This document shows positions 59,972-64,000 of a DNA stretch of 64,000 nt, piece after piece; position 1 is the first letter of the stretch; each line of letters begins with the position of its first letter. Source of the stretch: Phocoena phocoena (taxonomy: Eukaryota > Chordata > Mammalia > Artiodactyla > Phocoenidae); contig NC_089222.1 of the NCBI RefSeq assembly GCF_963924675.1, positions 7,818,501 to 7,882,500 on the forward strand, written 5' to 3'. The notes beneath the pieces were generated by a model. The model did not search any database, was not told where the DNA came from, and worked only from the letters and a program-made list of their open reading frames with translations. The position numbers and the translations under genes are program-made.

Positions 59972-60867
59972 TTAGAGAAGTTCCTTTAGCATTTGTTGTA
60001 GAGCTGGTTTTGTGGTACTGAATTCTCTTAGCTTTTGCTCGTCTGTAAAGCTTTTGATTTCTCCATCGAATCTCAATTAGATCCTTGCCAGGTAGAGTAA
60101 TCTTGGTTGTAGGTTCTTCCCTTGCATCACTTTAAATATATCATGCCACTCTCTCTGGCTTGTAGAGGTTCTGCTGGGAAATCAGCTGTTAACCTTATTG
60201 TAGTTCCCTTGTATGTTATTTGTTGTTTTTCCCTTATTGCTTTCAATAACTTTTCTTTGTCTTTAATTTTGGTCAGTTGGATTACTATGTGTCTCGGTGT
60301 TTTCCTCTTGGTTTTATCCTGCCTGGGACTCTCTGCACTTCCTGGACATGGGTGGCTATTTCCTTTCCCATGTTATGGAAGTTTTCAATTATAATCTCTT
60401 CAAATATTTTCTCTGGTCCCTTCTCTCTCTCTTCTCCTTCTGGGACCCCTATAATGCGAATGTTGTTGTGTCTAATGTTGCTCAGAGCTGTCTTAGGCTG
60501 TCTTCATTTCTTTTCATTCTTTTTTCTTTGTTCTGTTCCACAGCAGTGAATTCCACCATTCTGTCTTCCAGATCACTTATCCGTTCTTCTGCCTCAGTTA
60601 TTCTGCTATTGATTCCCTCTAGTGTAGTTTTCATTTCAGTTATTGTATTGTTCATCTGTTTGTTTGCTTGTTTTTTAATTCTTCTAGGTGTTTTTTAAAC
60701 ATTTCTTGCATCTTCTAGATCTCCATTCTTTTTCCAAAGTCATGGACCATCTTCACTATCCTTTTTCTGAATTCTTTTTCTGGATGGTAGACTTCCACAT
60801 CATTTAGCTGTTTTTCTGGGGTTTTATCTTGTTCCTTCATCTGGTACATAACCCTCTGCCTTTTCAT
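59972..60867 (-). pseudogene. L1-C ORF1, broken RNA-binding protein
   Basis: The start ATG is at 60867-60865. The stop after QQMLKELL is at 59974-59972, which gives the usual ORF1 length of about 298 codons. A stop (TAG near 60719) truncates the N-terminal part, and frameshifts break the rest. The coiled-coil and C-terminal segments are recognisable by comparison with L1-B. The gap to ORF2 is about 57 bp, the same as in L1-B. Confidence 0.85.
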
Positions 60868-61771
60868 CTTGTTTATCTTTCTGTGAATGTGGTTTTCCTT
60901 TTACAGGCTGCAGGATTGTAGTTCTTCTTGCCTCTGCTGTCTGCCCTCTGGTGGATGAGGCTGTCTATGAGGCTTGTGCAAGCTTCCTGATGGGAGGGAC
61001 TGATGGTGGATAGAGCTGACTGTTGCTCTGGTGGGTAGAGCTCAGTAAAACTTTAATCTTTTTGACTGCTGATGGGTGGGGCTGGGTACCCTCCCTATTG
61101 GTTGTTTGGCCTGAGGCAGCCCAACACTGGAGCCTACCTGGGCTCTTTTGTGCAGCTAATGGCAGACTCTGGGAGGGCTCATGCCAAGGAGTACTTCCCA
61201 GAACTTCTGCTGCCAGTGTCCTTGTTCCCGTGGTGAGCCACAGCCACTCCTGCCTCTGCAGGAGATCCTCCAACACTAGCAGGTAGGTCTGGTTCAGTCT
61301 CCCCTGGGGTCACTGCTCCTCCTGGGTCCCGATGAGCACACTACTTTGTGTGTGCCCTCCAAGAGTGGAGTCTGTTTCCCCCAGTCCTGTCGAAGTCCTG
61401 CAATCAAATCCCACTAGCCTTCAAAGTCTGATTCTCTAGGAATTCCTCCTCCCATTGCTGGACCCCCAGGTTGGGAATCCTGATGTGGGGCTCAGAACCT
61501 TCACTCCAGTGGGTGGACTTCTGTGGTATAAGTGTTCTCCAGTCTGTGAGTCACCCACCCAGCAGTTATAGGATTTGATTTTAATGTGATTGTGCCCCTC
61601 CTACCATCTCATTGTGGCTTCTCCTTTGTCTTTGAATGTGGGGTATATTTTTTGGTGAGTTCCAGTGTCTTCCTGTTGATGATTGTCCAGCAGCTAGTTG
61701 TGATTCTGGTGTTCTCGCAAGAGGGAGTGAGAGCATGTCCTTCTACTCCACCATCTTGGTTCTGATTTAAA
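60868..61771 (-). promoter_or_regulatory. L1-C 5'UTR, internal promoter region (0.9 kb type)
   Basis: The leader starts at 61771 with CCAAGATGGTGGAGTAG (minus strand), a YY1-like site (61758-61748). It is half the length of the L1-A and L1-B leaders and I see no resemblance to them beyond the starting motif, so it is a different promoter type joined to a similar coding body. Confidence 0.75.
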
Positions 61772-61779
61772 TGTGTTTT

Positions 61780-64000
61780 CTTTAGTGGAAATTTTTTGCA
61801 CATATATTGAATAGTCAATTTCCATCTAAATATAATGTTTTTTCTATTATTTTACTCTAGGCATGACTTTTATAGACAGTATGCCTGGTTTGTAATATCT
61901 GCTGAAGAGAAGGGCATGTTACTGACTTCTCCAAAGCTGAGGAACCAAGGTAATCACCTCCAACATTGAGAGCTAGTAATTCTATACAGTAAATCAACCC
62001 ATTCAGTTGCTAACAGGTACATTTTACAAACTGTTTTATCTTGAAGAATTCAACTGAGAAATTTTCTGTCAAATTTAAGTATTCCATGGGAACTTTGTTG
62101 ATGCTTCTTCATAGCAGATTAAAATTAAAATGGCCATGATCTGTGAAATCAAGTTGAGAGGCATTTGTTCATGAATTGGTTTGGATTCTGATCTCCTTTT
62201 CCAAGGAAAATAATGCCACTGCCCTTGGGTCTCTTCTCCACCTATCTTCCTGATGAGGTAAAGTTTTCCCTTATTTCAAATTTTATGAGAGAATGTCAAC
62301 ATTATCCAAAGAGCAGCAAAACATTGAAGCCATAGTAAGTGTGAAAGACTATTTGCAGTCCAAGTGTTTGTCAGAAAGTATAACATCAAATGCACTAACA
62401 CTGAGGACTTATCAAAATTTTGGTCAAGGGAAATAATATTTCTAGAAAATTACCTGAAGAAAAAGTAGCCCATCCATTCCTCTAACATTCAAAACAACTT
62501 ATCCTTAGACTGAACCTTACCACTACAGATGTATATATATAGGGCACCCTCTTCTCTGCACCCTCTTTCCCCAAGGAAAAATTTTAAACTATCTTACTAA
62601 ATCACACATTATTATACCACCCACACACACTGAGAAATGTTTCTATACAGATATTGTTGAGAACATCATTCATGACATACTTTATGTCATCTTAAGAGTA
62701 ACTTATGGGTAAAAATTAATTTCATCAATTAGTAATACATTGCTTCTTTTGAACAATTGGTTTGTTTAATCTTACAAATGCATGAACTGTGTGATTTGAT
62801 TGCTTTCCCCTTTTTTGGTTGCCAGAAAGTTCAGAGATAAATATTAGGACCATTCATCCAGGGTCTTACAGTGTACATTCTGCATTTTAATTTTATACTT
62901 AGCTTAAACTTCTATTTACACCTTAATTTTTATTGTTGTTGTGCTTTCTTTGATTAGTTACTTTCAGCTTTTGTATAACATTTTGTCAATCCTTTTATTT
63001 GCGGGGGGAGGATAAGATTTTTTAAATAATCGAATTCACATAAATAAGAATCTATTATTTAAATCGCATTTTCTTAGGCACCATGATACCTTTTCTGTAA
63101 CTTATCTTCTAATACAAATACCCTACCTGGGATATGAACATTTAATTTAAACACAGGCAAACATTCATCAGTAGTAAGAATGTTGAGAAACTCTCTAAGG
63201 ATTTTCAAGATCATAAAGGACACTACACTGGGAATATTTAGAACCTTATTATTGTTTCTCCCTAAAAGAAACAAAGGCTGGTATGAGTCATGATTGTCCC
63301 AATAAGTTACGTACATTTTAACTTAATTATATATTTATAAAGATAAATCATAATTTATAAAAATAAATTAAGTCAAATCTTATTCCACAATGACTGAGGG
63401 AAAGTTTGAGAGACAAACTCAAGCTTTGATAAAATGTTTGAGAGATTGAATTTGGGACTAAGAACAGGAGAAAATTACTGAGTTATTTCCTTGATATTAA
63501 CTGGGCTGTCAAGAGAACTACATTCTTCTTCATCAGTAGCAAGTGTGCTGAGTATTTACAGCAGTTAAGACTCTTTCTGCCTGAAAGAGGCTTGGAAATC
63601 TCGTTCCATTTCCTATATCTTATCACAGAAGAGGTATTATTTTATTAATTGTCCTTCAGCTTTCTTCATTTCTTCTTTTTAATGCACATCTAAATCTCAA
63701 TGTTCTTTTGTATTTCTTTATATTCAATGTACTTTAGCTAACTATCCCAATAGTTTGGGATTAGTGAACCCAGTTTGCAAGGTTAACTGAGATTCTTGGC
63801 AAATTTACCTGCTAAAATGGAGCAGAATCTGTTTTACTTCAAGATTCCCATTAATTTATTACTTCTTCTAACTTAAAATAAGACAACAACTCTGCAAACT
63901 ACCCCTTCCTGTAACATGGTCCCTTCAGTCTGCAGCATCACTGAGGATGCCTGCTCTTGTCCCTCCATACATCTTCATCTCCATAGTAGCACCGCACCCA
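61780..64000. other. Unassigned AT-rich DNA
   Basis: No gene or named repeat seen. Stops are frequent in all frames. A G-run lies at 63002-63007. Confidence 0.45.

Larger units (their letters stand above)
55731..61771 (-). mobile_element. L1-C: full-length LINE-1 (6.0 kb), different 5'UTR lineage
   Basis: Right to left: 5'UTR 61771-60868, ORF1 60867-59972, ORF2 59914-56099, then a 3'UTR of about 0.37 kb to 55731 with an AATAAAGATGTT ending (complement at about 55738). Short matching flanks TGTGTTTT (55723-55730, 61772-61779) are the likely target-site duplication. Stops and frameshifts in both ORFs show that it is inactive. It is more intact than L1-A and L1-B and is a good local reference for L1 structure. 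Confidence 0.94.

Overview
This window looks like non-coding mammalian nuclear DNA: AT-rich, with no operons, no dense gene layout and no host exon I could support. Two tRNA-derived SINE types are present. The short type (about 200 bp) resembles CHR-2 and the long type (about 290-350 bp) resembles CHR-1. CHR SINEs belong to whales, hippos and ruminants, and the CHR-2 type points to the whale/hippo branch. I saw no BovB or Bov-tA style ruminant repeats, so a cetacean is the best guess (inference from SINE type, not a database match).

The backbone is L1 (LINE-1). L1-A (1-4408, minus) is the 5' part of an element that runs off the left edge. L1-B (20725-28651, plus) is full length and is interrupted by two SINEs and a solo retroviral LTR. 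L1-C (55731-61771, minus) is full length, about 6.0 kb. All three have broken ORF1 and ORF2, so none can move by itself. A and B share a long 5'UTR (about 1.9 kb), while C has an unrelated 0.9 kb 5'UTR. All three begin with a YY1-like CAAGATGG motif. At least twelve 5'-truncated L1 tails of the same lineage are scattered through the window, many with target-site duplications (TSDs) that can be read directly. Several lie inside older repeats or inside each other.

By region: 0-4.4 kb L1-A; 4.4-14.5 kb AT-rich DNA with a CHR-1 SINE, old L1M and L2 fragments, a tiny antisense retrocopy and an hAT-like element; 14.5-20.4 kb L1 tails and AT-rich DNA; 20.4-28.7 kb the nested L1-B block; 28.7-54 kb mostly unassigned DNA with CHR SINEs, MER5A-like and MIR-like relics, a hexamer satellite and many L1 tails; 54-61.8 kb L1 tails, an older L1M piece and L1-C; 61.8-64 kb unassigned.

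I found no new enzymatic or defence system. The best leads are structural: an L1 tail that seems to carry a 3' transduction with its own ATTAAA signal (53881-54170), repeated use of L1 A-tails as landing sites for later L1s, a solo LTR with tandem GC-rich stem-loops, and two L1 promoter lineages side by side. Family names come from remembered consensus patterns and were not checked by a search.
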